Source: Prevotella sp.
Lineage (GTDB): Bacteria; Bacteroidota; Bacteroidia; Bacteroidales; Bacteroidaceae
Length of the DNA stretch: 56,594 bases
Direction of reading: 5' to 3'
NCBI GenBank assembly: GCA_016291085.1
Contig: JAEEVW010000024.1
Span: 1 to 56,594 of the forward strand
A model generated the notes under the pieces. That model ran no database searches and was not told where the DNA came from. It was given only the letters and a program-made list of their open reading frames with translations. Shown here piece after piece: positions 42,797 through 52,140 of the stretch. Position 1 is the first letter of the stretch. Each line of letters opens with the position of its first letter. The translations under genes and the position numbers were made by a program.

Positions 42797-45352
42797 TTAT
42801 TCATCCTTTCCGGCCATGATGTTGGTCACTGTGACGATATCACCCACGTTTACTTCACCATCGCTGTTCACGTCGCCCCTCTTGCCCCAGGCAATCTTCA
42901 CTTCGGCGGTAGCAGCCTCAGAGTTATTATAGCCCTCCTTAGTGGCAATGACGGTGACCAGGCAGGTAGTGGTGCCGCCCAATGCGGTCTCATCGCCAGC
43001 GACGGTAGCGTCAGCGCTGTCAAGCTGATAATTAACCTTATAGGTCACATCCTCTGTTTCGCACGAGAACTTCAGTTTACCGTCAACGACCTGGATTGTA
43101 GGTGTTGCGCACGTCTCCATGGGCTCTACGCCAGGAATCTGGACCACAAACGACTGTGAATATGCATTACCCTCTACTTCTTGGCCATTAGACATATAAT
43201 AGACGTAGTAGAAGTATCTGCCTCCGTCTTCCAGATTGGTAAGCTCCAACTCTACGGTTGTTGAAGCACCCTTAGCCAGTTGGATGTTCTTTCTGAAAAT
43301 ACCGGCTGAACCACCACTGGTCTCATTTTTCATTTTATATAGTCTGACGATGACGTCATTGTCATAGTCGGTGCTGCCGATATTATTGACATCGATACTG
43401 ACAATAGCTTTGTCTTCCTTGACAACATACCTGCCAATCTCCTTGTCATAGTTTGCATTCTTTGTCTTTGGGGTCATGGTAAGCGTGGCTTCAGTCGCAG
43501 CTTCAATAGTAACACTTCCAGTAATGAATGGTGTATAGACCCATTGCTGCGTGTCTCCATTCCAAGAACGTGTGCAAACACTGAGTTCGTTAACACCTTC
43601 TGTTTTTGGAACAATGGTGAAATTGACTACATCCGTCTGTCCGGCGTCGATGTCGAAATGACGTCCGCCAACCAATTCGCCGTTTAAGAATAGGAAGATC
43701 TGGTCGTTAAATAACGTACCATTATTGATAATCGTCACGTCAACAGGAAGTAACCTGCCCACCTCTTTCTTGCCAGTAGCTTCCAACGAACCGATAAGAC
43801 CAAAGGTCGGTGGCATCAGTGTGAGGGTGTTGTCTTTAATCGTGGCGATGACAGCATAATTGTCAGAACCCTTGTCAGCATACCATTGTTCTGTGCCGTT
43901 CTCGCGGCTGATAGGCTTTATCAAATAGGTTCCGTTGGTCATATTACTGCCGAAATAGAACGTAATCGCAACCTGTTCTGCATCCCAAAAACCATATCTT
44001 GGCTTCAACTCTGTACAATAGTAATTAGGATACATAAATAGTTGATCGTTTGTATCAAACAGACCTACACCCCAATCAAAAGTGTAAGTGTCATCCAGGC
44101 CGTTGTAGCAGGAGAAGCCCACTCTAAAAGTGAAATTCTCACTGACATCTGTTCGTGTAAACTCAGTACCATCAGGGAGTGCTGCACTTTGTGTTGTCAA
44201 GATGGGGATAACGGTTGGCGGCACACCCGTATTGGGTTGTGCACCGAAGATGGCACCCTGGTCAAAACTGTATCCGTCGGAACTGCTGGTGGCACCGGCA
44301 CCCGAATTGTTGTCCGGGTCAAGAATCGAGAGCAGGAAATAGTTGTCGCTAGAGCCTCCCCAGCCCCAGTTGACGTGGAAGTAGTCGTCACCGCCATAGC
44401 CGTCGATGACAAAGGCATGACCGCTGCCGCTCGAGGCTCCATCATAGTAGAGGGGACGACCGGCTTTCAGCTCGTCGTACACCTTCTGGTTCCATTCTGC
44501 CGTACGGTAGCCTAAGCGTTCTTCATATTTCGTTGCCTGGTCGTAATCAAAATACTGCAACAGAGCCTGCCCGACGTATCCACCCCAGGTACCGCTACCT
44601 TTTGACGTGTAGTTCATATACACAGCCGTTCCGCAGAGCAGCATCAGGTTGGCCACAGCAGTCTTTTGGACAGCACTCTCTGACCCAGAATATTTCAGCT
44701 GCATGTTATCCCAGTCGATGGCGGTACCCGCGGGAATCTCAGCAACGGTCAAACCCTTTGTCTCGGTAGTGTATCCGGGAATGACTTCAGTGGTGGCGGC
44801 AGGATGTTTCCAGAAATACATGACCTGAGCCATAGCCGTTGCCACACAACCTGTGAGGCTTCGGGCGCCTTCATCTATCGGGCAGAGGTCGTTGTAGGGT
44901 GACCCCTGATCCCAGTGGGTTTGAATCAGCGGACTGATGGGCTCGCCAATGACCGTGTTCTGTGGTGCTGCTGCCTCAGGATGACGGTTCAGATACTCCA
45001 TCTGGTCGCTGTAGCTCTGCAGCCAAGCTTGCATATTGGCAGGTACGTTCTGCGGATCGAATGTGCCGCTGTTAGAATAGCCCAGTACAGCAGGAATACG
45101 GTCGTCGGCACCGGCAATGATGTAGCCTTGGTTCTTACCCGCGTTGAATACATAGAAACAGGGAGCCATCACGTTGGCCCGTTCCTGATAGTGACCCGTG
45201 GCCACCAGACGAAGGTCTTGAAGGGCTGCAGCGGAACGACGTGGACTCATCGCCTTGGTAATCTGCTGGCGTGCTTGCTCTGGGGTAATAGGGCCAGCCA
45301 TTGTTACCATGCTGACAAAAAGCATTAAAATAAGTAAATACGTCTTTTTCAT
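42797..45352 (-). CDS. C10 (streptopain) family secreted cysteine peptidase with dockerin-like tail
   Basis: 851 residues. Signal peptide to about 19; Spi-type propeptide about 22-135 (ITPEQARQQITKAMSPRR, YIIAGADDRIPAVLGYS); C10 peptidase domain about 140-370 with nucleophile Cys near 168 in LTGCVATAMAQV and His near 313 in GHAFVIDGYGGDDYFHVNWGW. Then several Ig-like modules, a chitobiase-like beta module near 750 and one dockerin-like calcium loop, DVNSDGEVNVGDIVTVTN, ending NIMAGKDE, nearly the same as the tail of the protein at 6479. No type IX sorting tail is visible, so the dockerin-like tail may be the attachment device. Confidence 0.88.
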   Translation of the reverse strand: MKKTYLLILMLFVSMVTMAGPITPEQARQQITKAMSPRRSAAALQDLRLVATGHYQERANVMAPCFYVFNAGKNQGYIIAGADDRIPAVLGYSNSGTFDPQNVPANMQAWLQSYSDQMEYLNRHPEAAAPQNTVIGEPISPLIQTHWDQGSPYNDLCPIDEGARSLTGCVATAMAQVMYFWKHPAATTEVIPGYTTETKGLTVAEIPAGTAIDWDNMQLKYSGSESAVQKTAVANLMLLCGTAVYMNYTSKGSGTWGGYVGQALLQYFDYDQATKYEERLGYRTAEWNQKVYDELKAGRPLYYDGASSGSGHAFVIDGYGGDDYFHVNWGWGGSSDNYFLLSILDPDNNSGAGATSSSDGYSFDQGAIFGAQPNTGVPPTVIPILTTQSAALPDGTEFTRTDVSENFTFRVGFSCYNGLDDTYTFDWGVGLFDTNDQLFMYPNYYCTELKPRYGFWDAEQVAITFYFGSNMTNGTYLIKPISRENGTEQWYADKGSDNYAVIATIKDNTLTLMPPTFGLIGSLEATGKKEVGRLLPVDVTIINNGTLFNDQIFLFLNGELVGGRHFDIDAGQTDVVNFTIVPKTEGVNELSVCTRSWNGDTQQWVYTPFITGSVTIEAATEATLTMTPKTKNANYDKEIGRYVVKEDKAIVSIDVNNIGSTDYDNDVIVRLYKMKNETSGGSAGIFRKNIQLAKGASTTVELELTNLEDGGRYFYYVYYMSNGQEVEGNAYSQSFVVQIPGVEPMETCATPTIQVVDGKLKFSCETEDVTYKVNYQLDSADATVAGDETALGGTTTCLVTVIATKEGYNNSEAATAEVKIAWGKRGDVNSDGEVNVGDIVTVTNIMAGKDE

Positions 45353-45378
45353 ACTCTTATAGTTTTAGTTGGATTTTG

Positions 45379-45410
45379 CAAAGATAAGAAACTTTTTTGA
45401 TTATTCCAAA
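45379..45410 (-). promoter_or_regulatory. Promoter of the C10 peptidase gene
   Basis: Minus strand: TTTG (45410-45407), 20-nt spacer, TATCTTTG (45386-45379). Confidence 0.8.
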
Positions 45411-45426
45411 TTTCCAGTCCCATTTT

Positions 45427-45457
45427 TTTGAACTTATAAAAAAAATGCATACCTTTG
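45427..45457 (+). promoter_or_regulatory. Promoter of the cyclophilin gene
   Basis: TTTG, 19-nt spacer, TACCTTTG; divergent from, but not overlapping, the peptidase promoter. Confidence 0.8.
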
Positions 45458-45491
45458 CATCAATATCCAATTATTATAATGGTCAAGAACG

Positions 45492-46214
45492 ATGAAAAAA
45501 CGACAGATGATATCATTACTGGTCTTTGCGCTGATGGCATGCAGTGCGAAGGCCCAGACCTCGACATCTGAGGTGCTGCTAGAGACTACCGCGGGCAACA
45601 TTCGTATAGCACTCTTCGACGAGACGCCCCAGCACCGTGACAACTTCCTGAAACTCGTTGAGGAGCACGTCTACGACTCCCTGCTTTTCCATCGCGTCAT
45701 CAAGAACTTCATGATACAAGCTGGCGACTTGCACAGCAAACATGCCCAGCCCGGACAGCGACTGGGTTCTGGTGACTACAACTACACCGTTGAGGCCGAA
45801 TTCCGTCTGCCTAAGATCTTCCACCGTCGTGGAATGGTGGCTATGGCTCGCGAGGGCGACAGAGTCAATCCTGAAAGGCGCAGTTCCGCCTGCCAGTTCT
45901 ATATCGTATGGGGTAGGGTATACAACGACGCCAGTCTGATGAAGGTTCAGGAACGTCTCGACACCACTGCCCATGTACAGCTGACGCCAGAAATGCAGGA
46001 AGTCTACAAAACTGTTGGCGGCATTCCCCATCTGGACGGACAGTATACTGTCTTTGGCGAAGTCACGGAAGGCCTTGATGTCGTCGACCGCATCCAGCAG
46101 TCGGCCACCGACCAGTTCGACCGCCCCCTCGAGGACATCCGCATCCTCCGCGCCACCGTCACTAACAACATTCAGGCGGACACCAGTGAGAGTGTCCGCC
46201 TGAATGATGCTTAG
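45492..46214 (+). CDS. Cyclophilin-type peptidyl-prolyl isomerase, lipoprotein
   Basis: 240 residues. Lipoprotein-like signal (LLVFALMACSAKA), so probably anchored in the envelope. The cyclophilin domain starts at VLLETTAGNIRIALF and has the active-site FHRVI, MIQAGD and CQFYIV (family SQFFI). Inserts between RLPKIFHRRGM and the C-terminus are typical of Bacteroidetes members. It speeds proline isomerisation during folding of exported proteins. The last 14 codons (from NIQADTSE) overlap a 13-bp perfect hairpin that also serves as shared terminator with the convergent OmpA gene. Confidence 0.9.
   Translation: MKKRQMISLLVFALMACSAKAQTSTSEVLLETTAGNIRIALFDETPQHRDNFLKLVEEHVYDSLLFHRVIKNFMIQAGDLHSKHAQPGQRLGSGDYNYTVEAEFRLPKIFHRRGMVAMAREGDRVNPERRSSACQFYIVWGRVYNDASLMKVQERLDTTAHVQLTPEMQEVYKTVGGIPHLDGQYTVFGEVTEGLDVVDRIQQSATDQFDRPLEDIRILRATVTNNIQADTSESVRLNDA
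46171..46204. terminator. Bidirectional hairpin inside the 3' end of the cyclophilin gene
   Basis: TTCAGGCGGACAC / GTGTCCGCCTGAA, a perfect 13-bp stem with an 8-nt loop, lying between convergent genes but wholly inside the plus-strand coding region. Neither strand has a long T run, so its strength as a terminator is uncertain. Confidence 0.6.
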
Positions 46215-46231
46215 GGTAACTGTACTAGCTG

Positions 46232-47377
46232 TTACTTGATGACAGTACGGGTCTTTTCCACCTGACGAGTCTTCTCGATAACTTCCTCGTAGGTTTCATA
46301 CTTGGTGACCTTGAACTTGCCCTCGCCGGTGATGATGACGCAGCGGTTCTTGTCGTTCTCAGAGAACGGCTGAACGGTATCACCCTTCCACGTAGTGGTA
46401 ATGTTGGCGGCATTGATGCCGTGATCGTTAACCAGCATATTGGTAACACCCTCAGCACGCTCCTTGGAGAGACGCTCGTTGATCTCGGGATTACCTGTCT
46501 GTACATCGGCATAGCCAGTGACAATAATCTTGGCATTGGGGTCGGTCTTAATCAGGTCGGCAGCCTCCTTGACGGCGGCATCAATACCCTGTCCTTGTTC
46601 TACATCGCTCACGCGGATTTCATAGTAGACAACCTTCTCCATCTTTGTCATCTCAACACTCTCCACGGGGCGTTGTTTCTTCACAGTCTCAGTATAGGGC
46701 TCCTCAACATAGTAGGTCTCAACCACCTCGTGCTTCTTTGCGGGCTGGCCGAACTTGAAGGTCAGGCCGAGTAGGGCTGACAGCTGGAAGTCGGGATTGT
46801 AGTTGCGCTTCAGATTGAAGAGGTCATTCTTCATGTTGGCGTCGATTTCAAGACCAACGGCTATGTTGCGCGAGACATTCACATTGAACTGTGTACCCAG
46901 GCGGGTATTGTATGAACTATGCGTCTTGCCGTATACAATGCCTGGACTGAGTGCTTTGTTTTGTGTGTCGAACTCATCATAGTCCCATGTGTAGTTGGCA
47001 CCAAAACCAGCCAGCAGTATCCAGTCGAACTTGTCGCACTGGCGGCTGGGTTTAAGGATGTTCGTCATGTTCAGCAGCAGGTCGAGGTCACCGGTAATCG
47101 CATTGAACTTGTAAGTATCGGTTAGCGCACTTTTAACCTGCCAGCCTTGCACGTGCAGACGGGCACCGACTTTCGAATTGAAGTAGCGACCGGCTGAGAT
47201 GGCCACCTGCGGTGTGATGAGCTTGGTGAAGTCGTAGTTTGTGAACGTACCCTGGACACCACCCTGTACGGTGATGAAGTTGTAGGGATAGTTATCCTCT
47301 ACACTCTGTGCCTGCACGGCGGTGGACACTCCCATGAGGAGTGCCACTGCGGTGAGGATATTGGCTATTCTTTTCAT
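46232..47377 (-). CDS. OmpA-family outer membrane protein
   Basis: 381 residues: signal peptide ending VQAQ; an N-terminal beta-barrel (about 25-210, with NYPYNFITVQGGVQGTF and repeated Tyr/Phe strands); a linker with repeated Glu-Thr/Val-Glu stretches; and a C-terminal OmpA-like peptidoglycan-binding domain (about 245-355) with IIVTGYADVQTGNPEINERLSKERAEGV, including the Asp and Arg that hold diaminopimelate. It anchors the outer membrane to the wall. It follows the SusF-like gene by 42 bp in the same direction and may be read through from the glycan-uptake operon or have its own promoter. Confidence 0.9.
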   Translation of the reverse strand: MKRIANILTAVALLMGVSTAVQAQSVEDNYPYNFITVQGGVQGTFTNYDFTKLITPQVAISAGRYFNSKVGARLHVQGWQVKSALTDTYKFNAITGDLDLLLNMTNILKPSRQCDKFDWILLAGFGANYTWDYDEFDTQNKALSPGIVYGKTHSSYNTRLGTQFNVNVSRNIAVGLEIDANMKNDLFNLKRNYNPDFQLSALLGLTFKFGQPAKKHEVVETYYVEEPYTETVKKQRPVESVEMTKMEKVVYYEIRVSDVEQGQGIDAAVKEAADLIKTDPNAKIIVTGYADVQTGNPEINERLSKERAEGVTNMLVNDHGINAANITTTWKGDTVQPFSENDKNRCVIITGEGKFKVTKYETYEEVIEKTRQVEKTRTVIK

Positions 47378-47419
47378 AATCGTGTCATTTAACTTTTCAA
47401 TTATTCATCTTTTCAACCT

Positions 47420-49276
47420 TTAATTGGCGGCTGTAACTGTTGCGTACGACTTTGTGTCGCAGGTGACGAAGAGCTTAATGTGGACCTTTCCTGTCACGGG
47501 AACGTCAACGTTATCGTTCGAACCATTGATAATATTGTCAAGTGTTCCACCCCAGTTGCCGTCCAAGTTATCCCAAGTGCCATTGCCCTTGAACTTGATC
47601 TGGCCTTCGTTGAGTGTAGTGGTGCATTCCCAGCAGCGCTCTGCGACATTATAGGTCATCTGAACGCCAGTGTCCCAGTCGTTATTAACGGCACTACCAA
47701 CCACATAGACTGACTTGATGGGTGTCAGTTTGTAGGTCATTTCGGCCAGGTTAACGTCAGCGCGGTAGAAGCCGGGATCAACGAGCACGTTGCCGGAACC
47801 TCCGTCGTCAATCAGTGTACCTGTCAGACCATCGGTACTCATGGTGCCAGTGCCATAGTTACCGTTGTCCCAGTTGTTGAAGGCACCGGTGAATTTGAAA
47901 GCACCCTTGCCACCTGACCAGTCAGCATCCTGTGCGTAGAAGAAGCCGGTGTAGACGCCATCCTGATTTGCGCAGTAGAGCGCCTGCTCAATAGCACCCC
48001 AGTCGTTGTTCACGCCAGCCTCCCAGATGTACTCATTGAAGTTCAGCGGCTTAATCTCATAGGTCATTTCCTTCGGGTTGATGCTGATGCGATAGTAGAG
48101 CGCACCATCGCTGGCAGGCTGCAAGAAGGCACCGGGATTGCCGAAGGCGAGTTCACCGGAAGTAGCGGTGTCGCCGTTGTTGGCTACGCCAAAGAGATTG
48201 TTCCAGAAATCCCCTGATGTATAGGCACTCTCGGGCGCAATCTTGAACCAGTTGTCGTCACGAGTTCCGTCTTCTTTGAACGGAGCAGGAACCACGCAGG
48301 TGTATACTGGGTTCTCCAGCGGATCGACACCACCGTTCGAGAATACGTAGGTCTTGTCGCTGTCGCTCCAGCCATTGGTGGTACCAACATAGTAGTATGC
48401 GGGCTCAACCTTGAAGGTGATAGGAGTGATGGTATATGTCTGCTCCATCATATCAATAGTGATTCGGTACATCGTAGCACCATCGCTGGCGGGTTGGTTG
48501 AACGCACCAACCTCAAAGCCTGTTCCAATGACGAGGCTGCCTTCTGTTGAAGTGTCGCCATTCTCCTTTACTCCAACCAGATTGTTCCAGAAGTCCCCTG
48601 ATGTATAAGCACTCTCAGGAGCAATCTTGAACCAGTTGTCGGCACGTGTACCGTCCGCGTTGTAAGGAGCGGGTACCGTTACGCTGAATACGGGGTTATC
48701 GTAGACGTCGCCGCCTCCATTGTCGAACTTGTACGTCTTGTCGCTGTCGCTCCAGCCGTTGGCAGCACCAACATAGTAGTAAGCCGACTCAATCACGGGA
48801 GCCTCAGGAATCAGATTCACATCAATGGTTCCTGCGTCGATATAGACAGCCTGGCCGTCCTTCACGGCATTCACTAGCACGTGGCCGTTGAAGGTACGCA
48901 CGGAGGGTCGGGGACCGAAGGTTTCGACAACCAAGTCCTGAAGGGTCTCTACAGAAGCCTGGCCGGAAATGTCAGTGTTGATAATGACAGAAACAGCCTC
49001 GTCCTCTGCCTGACTGGGAACAGAGAGTTCGATTCGGGCATTCCCTAAAGTAAAGCCGTCGGGAAGAGTAGCCCCGTTGAGTGAGAACAGCGGTACGGTC
49101 GTAGCCTCTGTGTCCAGATTTTGTGCTGCCACTGCCGATGCCGTGAAACCAGGAATGGTAATGGCGTTTTCAGGACTGTTCGTCTGGGGAGAAGCCCAGT
49201 CCTTGAAGTCCTCGGTGCAGGAGGTGAACGCTGCTGCAATGAGCAGCGTTACACCTAATAATATATGTTTCTTCAT
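47420..49276 (-). CDS. SusF-like surface glycan-binding lipoprotein
   Basis: 618 residues from the ATG (an earlier in-frame TTG is ignored). Lipobox signal LLIAAAFTSC. After an N-terminal SusE/F-type Ig domain come two near-identical starch-binding-like modules (YYYVGAANGWSDSDKTY and YYYVGTTNGWSDSDKTY, each with DNWFKIAPESAYTSGDFWNN). Then a third (WEAGVNNDWG) and a fourth (VYVVGSAVNNDWDTG). The Trp-containing GWSD/NDWG motif is the ligand-binding feature of SusE/SusF carbohydrate modules. Fourth gene of the SusCDEF-like operon; holds the sugar polymer at the cell surface. Confidence 0.85.
   Translation of the reverse strand: MKKHILLGVTLLIAAAFTSCTEDFKDWASPQTNSPENAITIPGFTASAVAAQNLDTEATTVPLFSLNGATLPDGFTLGNARIELSVPSQAEDEAVSVIINTDISGQASVETLQDLVVETFGPRPSVRTFNGHVLVNAVKDGQAVYIDAGTIDVNLIPEAPVIESAYYYVGAANGWSDSDKTYKFDNGGGDVYDNPVFSVTVPAPYNADGTRADNWFKIAPESAYTSGDFWNNLVGVKENGDTSTEGSLVIGTGFEVGAFNQPASDGATMYRITIDMMEQTYTITPITFKVEPAYYYVGTTNGWSDSDKTYVFSNGGVDPLENPVYTCVVPAPFKEDGTRDDNWFKIAPESAYTSGDFWNNLFGVANNGDTATSGELAFGNPGAFLQPASDGALYYRISINPKEMTYEIKPLNFNEYIWEAGVNNDWGAIEQALYCANQDGVYTGFFYAQDADWSGGKGAFKFTGAFNNWDNGNYGTGTMSTDGLTGTLIDDGGSGNVLVDPGFYRADVNLAEMTYKLTPIKSVYVVGSAVNNDWDTGVQMTYNVAERCWECTTTLNEGQIKFKGNGTWDNLDGNWGGTLDNIINGSNDNVDVPVTGKVHIKLFVTCDTKSYATVTAAN
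48045..48790 (-). repeat. Tandem duplication of a binding module in the SusF-like gene
   Basis: The segments 48411-48790 and 48045-48404 encode modules alike over their whole length, with DNA nearly identical across the DNWFKIAPESAYTSGDFWNN core. It looks like a recent module duplication. Confidence 0.75.
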
Positions 49277-49301
49277 ACGATTCAAATTTTTAATTTGTTA
49301 A

Positions 49302-50453
49302 TTACTCAACAACACCCGTGTTGCGGTTGAAGTTCACCTTGATGGTCTTGCCGGGGCCGACGTTGACAGAGTATTCCTCACCGACGTCGTCCTTCCAGTT
49401 GGCATCGCTGTTGTGTTCGGCATCGCGGAACACCAGGTCACCGTTGCCACCGAAGATAGTGAACTCGGTCTGCCACCAGTCAACACCAGGCACCACAATG
49501 TAGGCGCGCATCTCACCAGAACCAGTGAAGTCGCTGAAGGTCCAGTAGCCGTCGTAGTCTGCGGGAGCTGTCATCTCCACACCGCTCCAGCTGCCGTTGT
49601 CGACTGCGGCTCCGATGGCGCAGGCCTTACCCTCTGCTACGGTCAGTGTGTACTTGATCTTCTTGCCTTCGATGGCGGTGACGAACTTCAGCACATACCA
49701 TCCAGCCTTTGAGAATACGATGTTGCCATCGCCGTCGGAAGAGATTTCCAAACCGTCAACCAGATTGTCGAACTCGTCGATCATATCATAGCCGAACCAA
49801 TCGTTGGGCTTGTTACCCCACTTGAAGCCGTCGGCATTGTTATAAATCATGGTGTAGAACTGTCCTTCCTTCGTCCAAATAGGAGCTACGCGCTTCCAGG
49901 TACTCCAGGCGTCGGCAATAGAGTTGCCACAAACATAGATGGAGGTTGGCAACTCCAGTTGCACAGGAGGCTCGTAGGCCATCACCTTCAGCTGAACAGC
50001 ATTGGAGTAAACCTCTCCTAGATTGCCGCTATTAGAAAGGTAGGCGCGCAGTCGTAGGAAGATGTCCAGCGGACCCTCAGGGGTCTCGTCGTTGTTTGCT
50101 GCCTTGTAGGCATTAAGGATAATGGTGTTCAACTCATCGCCACTTACCTGAACCTTGGTATTGGTGGAAGTGGAACTCAACTCTGTCCATGAACCTTCAG
50201 CGCCTGTGAGTGACACTTGCGGTGCATAGATAACTGCTGCGGGCCACCCACCGTAGTCAGGCTGGTTGGTCGTGAGGTTGATGATGCCGTTAGGCAGGTC
50301 ATACACGTTGCTGGCTGCCAGTCCGGGTGTATTGAGCACGAAGCTCGACGGAATGCTCAGTGTGGGGTTACTGTCACGGTCTTCATCACAAGATGTGAGG
50401 AAGGGCACTGCAGCAACGGCCAGGAAGAGCAGACTTTTATATATCTTTTTCAT
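49302..50453 (-). CDS. SusE-like surface glycan-binding lipoprotein
   Basis: 383 residues from MKKIYKSLL (an upstream in-frame TTG is not used). Lipobox AAVPFLTSCDED. The N-terminal SusE-type domain (SIPSSFVLNTPGLAASNVYDL...INLTTNQPDYGG) is followed by one starch-binding-like module (SIYVCGNSIADAWSTW...FYTMIYNNADGFKWG) and a C-terminal beta module. Lies between the SusD-like and SusF-like genes with 25-37-bp gaps. Confidence 0.85.
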   Translation of the reverse strand: MKKIYKSLLFLAVAAVPFLTSCDEDRDSNPTLSIPSSFVLNTPGLAASNVYDLPNGIINLTTNQPDYGGWPAAVIYAPQVSLTGAEGSWTELSSTSTNTKVQVSGDELNTIILNAYKAANNDETPEGPLDIFLRLRAYLSNSGNLGEVYSNAVQLKVMAYEPPVQLELPTSIYVCGNSIADAWSTWKRVAPIWTKEGQFYTMIYNNADGFKWGNKPNDWFGYDMIDEFDNLVDGLEISSDGDGNIVFSKAGWYVLKFVTAIEGKKIKYTLTVAEGKACAIGAAVDNGSWSGVEMTAPADYDGYWTFSDFTGSGEMRAYIVVPGVDWWQTEFTIFGGNGDLVFRDAEHNSDANWKDDVGEEYSVNVGPGKTIKVNFNRNTGVVE

Positions 50454-50490
50454 ATGATTATCAATTTTCAATTATCATTTATCAATTCTC

Positions 50491-52110
50491 TTAGTAGCCA
50501 GGATTCTGGGTCATGTTGCTGTTGGAACTGAGTTCGTTGGCAGGAATGGGATAGATGTTGTAGATGCTGTTAACGCCAGTACCATTATAGTTACCACCCT
50601 TCCAGTCCCAGGTGTATGTGCTGCTGGTAAAGAGTCCGAAGCGGATAAGATCTGAGCGACGACGGCCTTCCATGTAGAACTCGCGGCACCACTCATTGAT
50701 GATATCTGACTCCGTAAGTGAATTATCAACATTGGATGCGTTGGCACGGGCACGGAGAACATTGATGTCGCTGACGGCCTCTGCGATGTTACCCAGGCGG
50801 AAGTTGGCCTCGGCACGTGTGAGGTATGCCTCGCCTACACGCAGCAGGGGAACATCAGTGTCTGAGAACGTTGCATTACTTGGCGTGCCTCCCTTGGCGT
50901 AGGTGTTGTTCCACTTCAGTACACCGAAGCCAGCGGTAAAGGTGGTCTTCTCCTCTGTAGAGTAGGTGCGGTCGCCGTTAACGAAGAACATGGCGCGGTC
51001 ATCGCCTGCAATAGCGCGGAAGTTAGCTACCGATACATCCTGCTTCTCGAGTGAGGCGCCATCGTGCACGAACTTGTCGATGAGGGCCTGACGGGCACGG
51101 TTACACGTCCACTGCGAGCTGGAGAGACCCTGGTCTGGTGTGCCTGAGCCTGTGCATGAAGCAATGGTGTAGACAGAACCGCCATAGGAGCGGCTGGTGG
51201 CACCGTCGCAGCGTATTGGGAAGATGATTTCCTGACGGGCATTGGTGTTCTCGCCGTTGTCGCCCATGAAGATTTGCTCATAGGCTGTGTAGCCGTTCAG
51301 AGCGGTAGTGCAGAGCTTGTAGTTGGAGCTGATGACCTGTGAAGCGTAGTCAGCGGCAGCCTGCCATTGGACAGTACCGGTGTAGACGCCTGCGTTGAGG
51401 TAGATTCGTGCCAGAAGCATCTTGGCTGCAACCTTGTCGGCGCGCCCGTAGTTCGCATCATCGCCGCAGTAGTCCTTCAACTGCTCGTTGCCGGAACCTT
51501 CGCTGATAGCCTTCAGTTCACTGACTACGAAATCGAACACCTGTGTGCGGGAGTACTCAATGGGCAACTCATCGTTGTAAGCCACCTTATATGGAGCTTT
51601 GCCGAAGAGGTCCATGAAGTAGTAGTACATGAGTGCACGGATGAAACGTACCTCGGCACGGTTGGTGAGCACATTGGCATCTGTCGTACCGTCGGTAGTG
51701 TCGAGATAGTAGTTGCAGAGTGTCACATTATACATAATGCGGTAGTAGGTGAGCTCATTATAGCCGTGGCTGGAGTTCCAGGTAATATTTGTAAGCTCAG
51801 GGATACCAGCATCGCCCTGCCACGTCCAAATGATTTCGTCAGAGCAAAGCTCGTTGGCCTCGAAGATACGACGATAGAACGAGGAGTTACCCTCATCAAA
51901 CTGGCTCATATCAGGATTGCCGGCACCACCGGTCTGGCCTGTCAGTACTAAGCTGCTATACACTTTGGCAAGGTAGCTCGTCATGTCGAGCTCGGTGTTA
52001 GTCTGTTCATCCTGGATGCTCTGGTCAAGGTCGTTGAGACAAGAGGTTGAGCATAATCCAAGAATAGCAGCAAGAGCCACAGGTGCTATTTTTTTCATAT
52101 ATCTTTTCAT
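50491..52110 (-). CDS. susD: SusD/RagB-family outer membrane glycan-binding lipoprotein
   Basis: 539 residues, lipobox LGLCSTSC. The fold is TPR-like: NLDQSIQDEQTN at the mature start, the helical region with VRFIRALMYYYFMDLFGKAPY, and the family's C-terminal hallmark LLRVGEAYLTRAEANFRLGN, then NEWCREFYMEGRRRSDLIRFG. It forms the lid on the SusC channel and grips the glycan at the surface. It starts 30 bp after the SusC-like gene ends. The symbol is by family; substrate specificity is inferred from the neighbouring SusE/SusF-type genes, which point to starch or a similar alpha-glucan. Confidence 0.93.
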   Translation of the reverse strand: MKRYMKKIAPVALAAILGLCSTSCLNDLDQSIQDEQTNTELDMTSYLAKVYSSLVLTGQTGGAGNPDMSQFDEGNSSFYRRIFEANELCSDEIIWTWQGDAGIPELTNITWNSSHGYNELTYYRIMYNVTLCNYYLDTTDGTTDANVLTNRAEVRFIRALMYYYFMDLFGKAPYKVAYNDELPIEYSRTQVFDFVVSELKAISEGSGNEQLKDYCGDDANYGRADKVAAKMLLARIYLNAGVYTGTVQWQAAADYASQVISSNYKLCTTALNGYTAYEQIFMGDNGENTNARQEIIFPIRCDGATSRSYGGSVYTIASCTGSGTPDQGLSSSQWTCNRARQALIDKFVHDGASLEKQDVSVANFRAIAGDDRAMFFVNGDRTYSTEEKTTFTAGFGVLKWNNTYAKGGTPSNATFSDTDVPLLRVGEAYLTRAEANFRLGNIAEAVSDINVLRARANASNVDNSLTESDIINEWCREFYMEGRRRSDLIRFGLFTSSTYTWDWKGGNYNGTGVNSIYNIYPIPANELSSNSNMTQNPGY

Positions 52111-52140
52111 GACTTATATGCTTTTAGATGATTGAATGAA

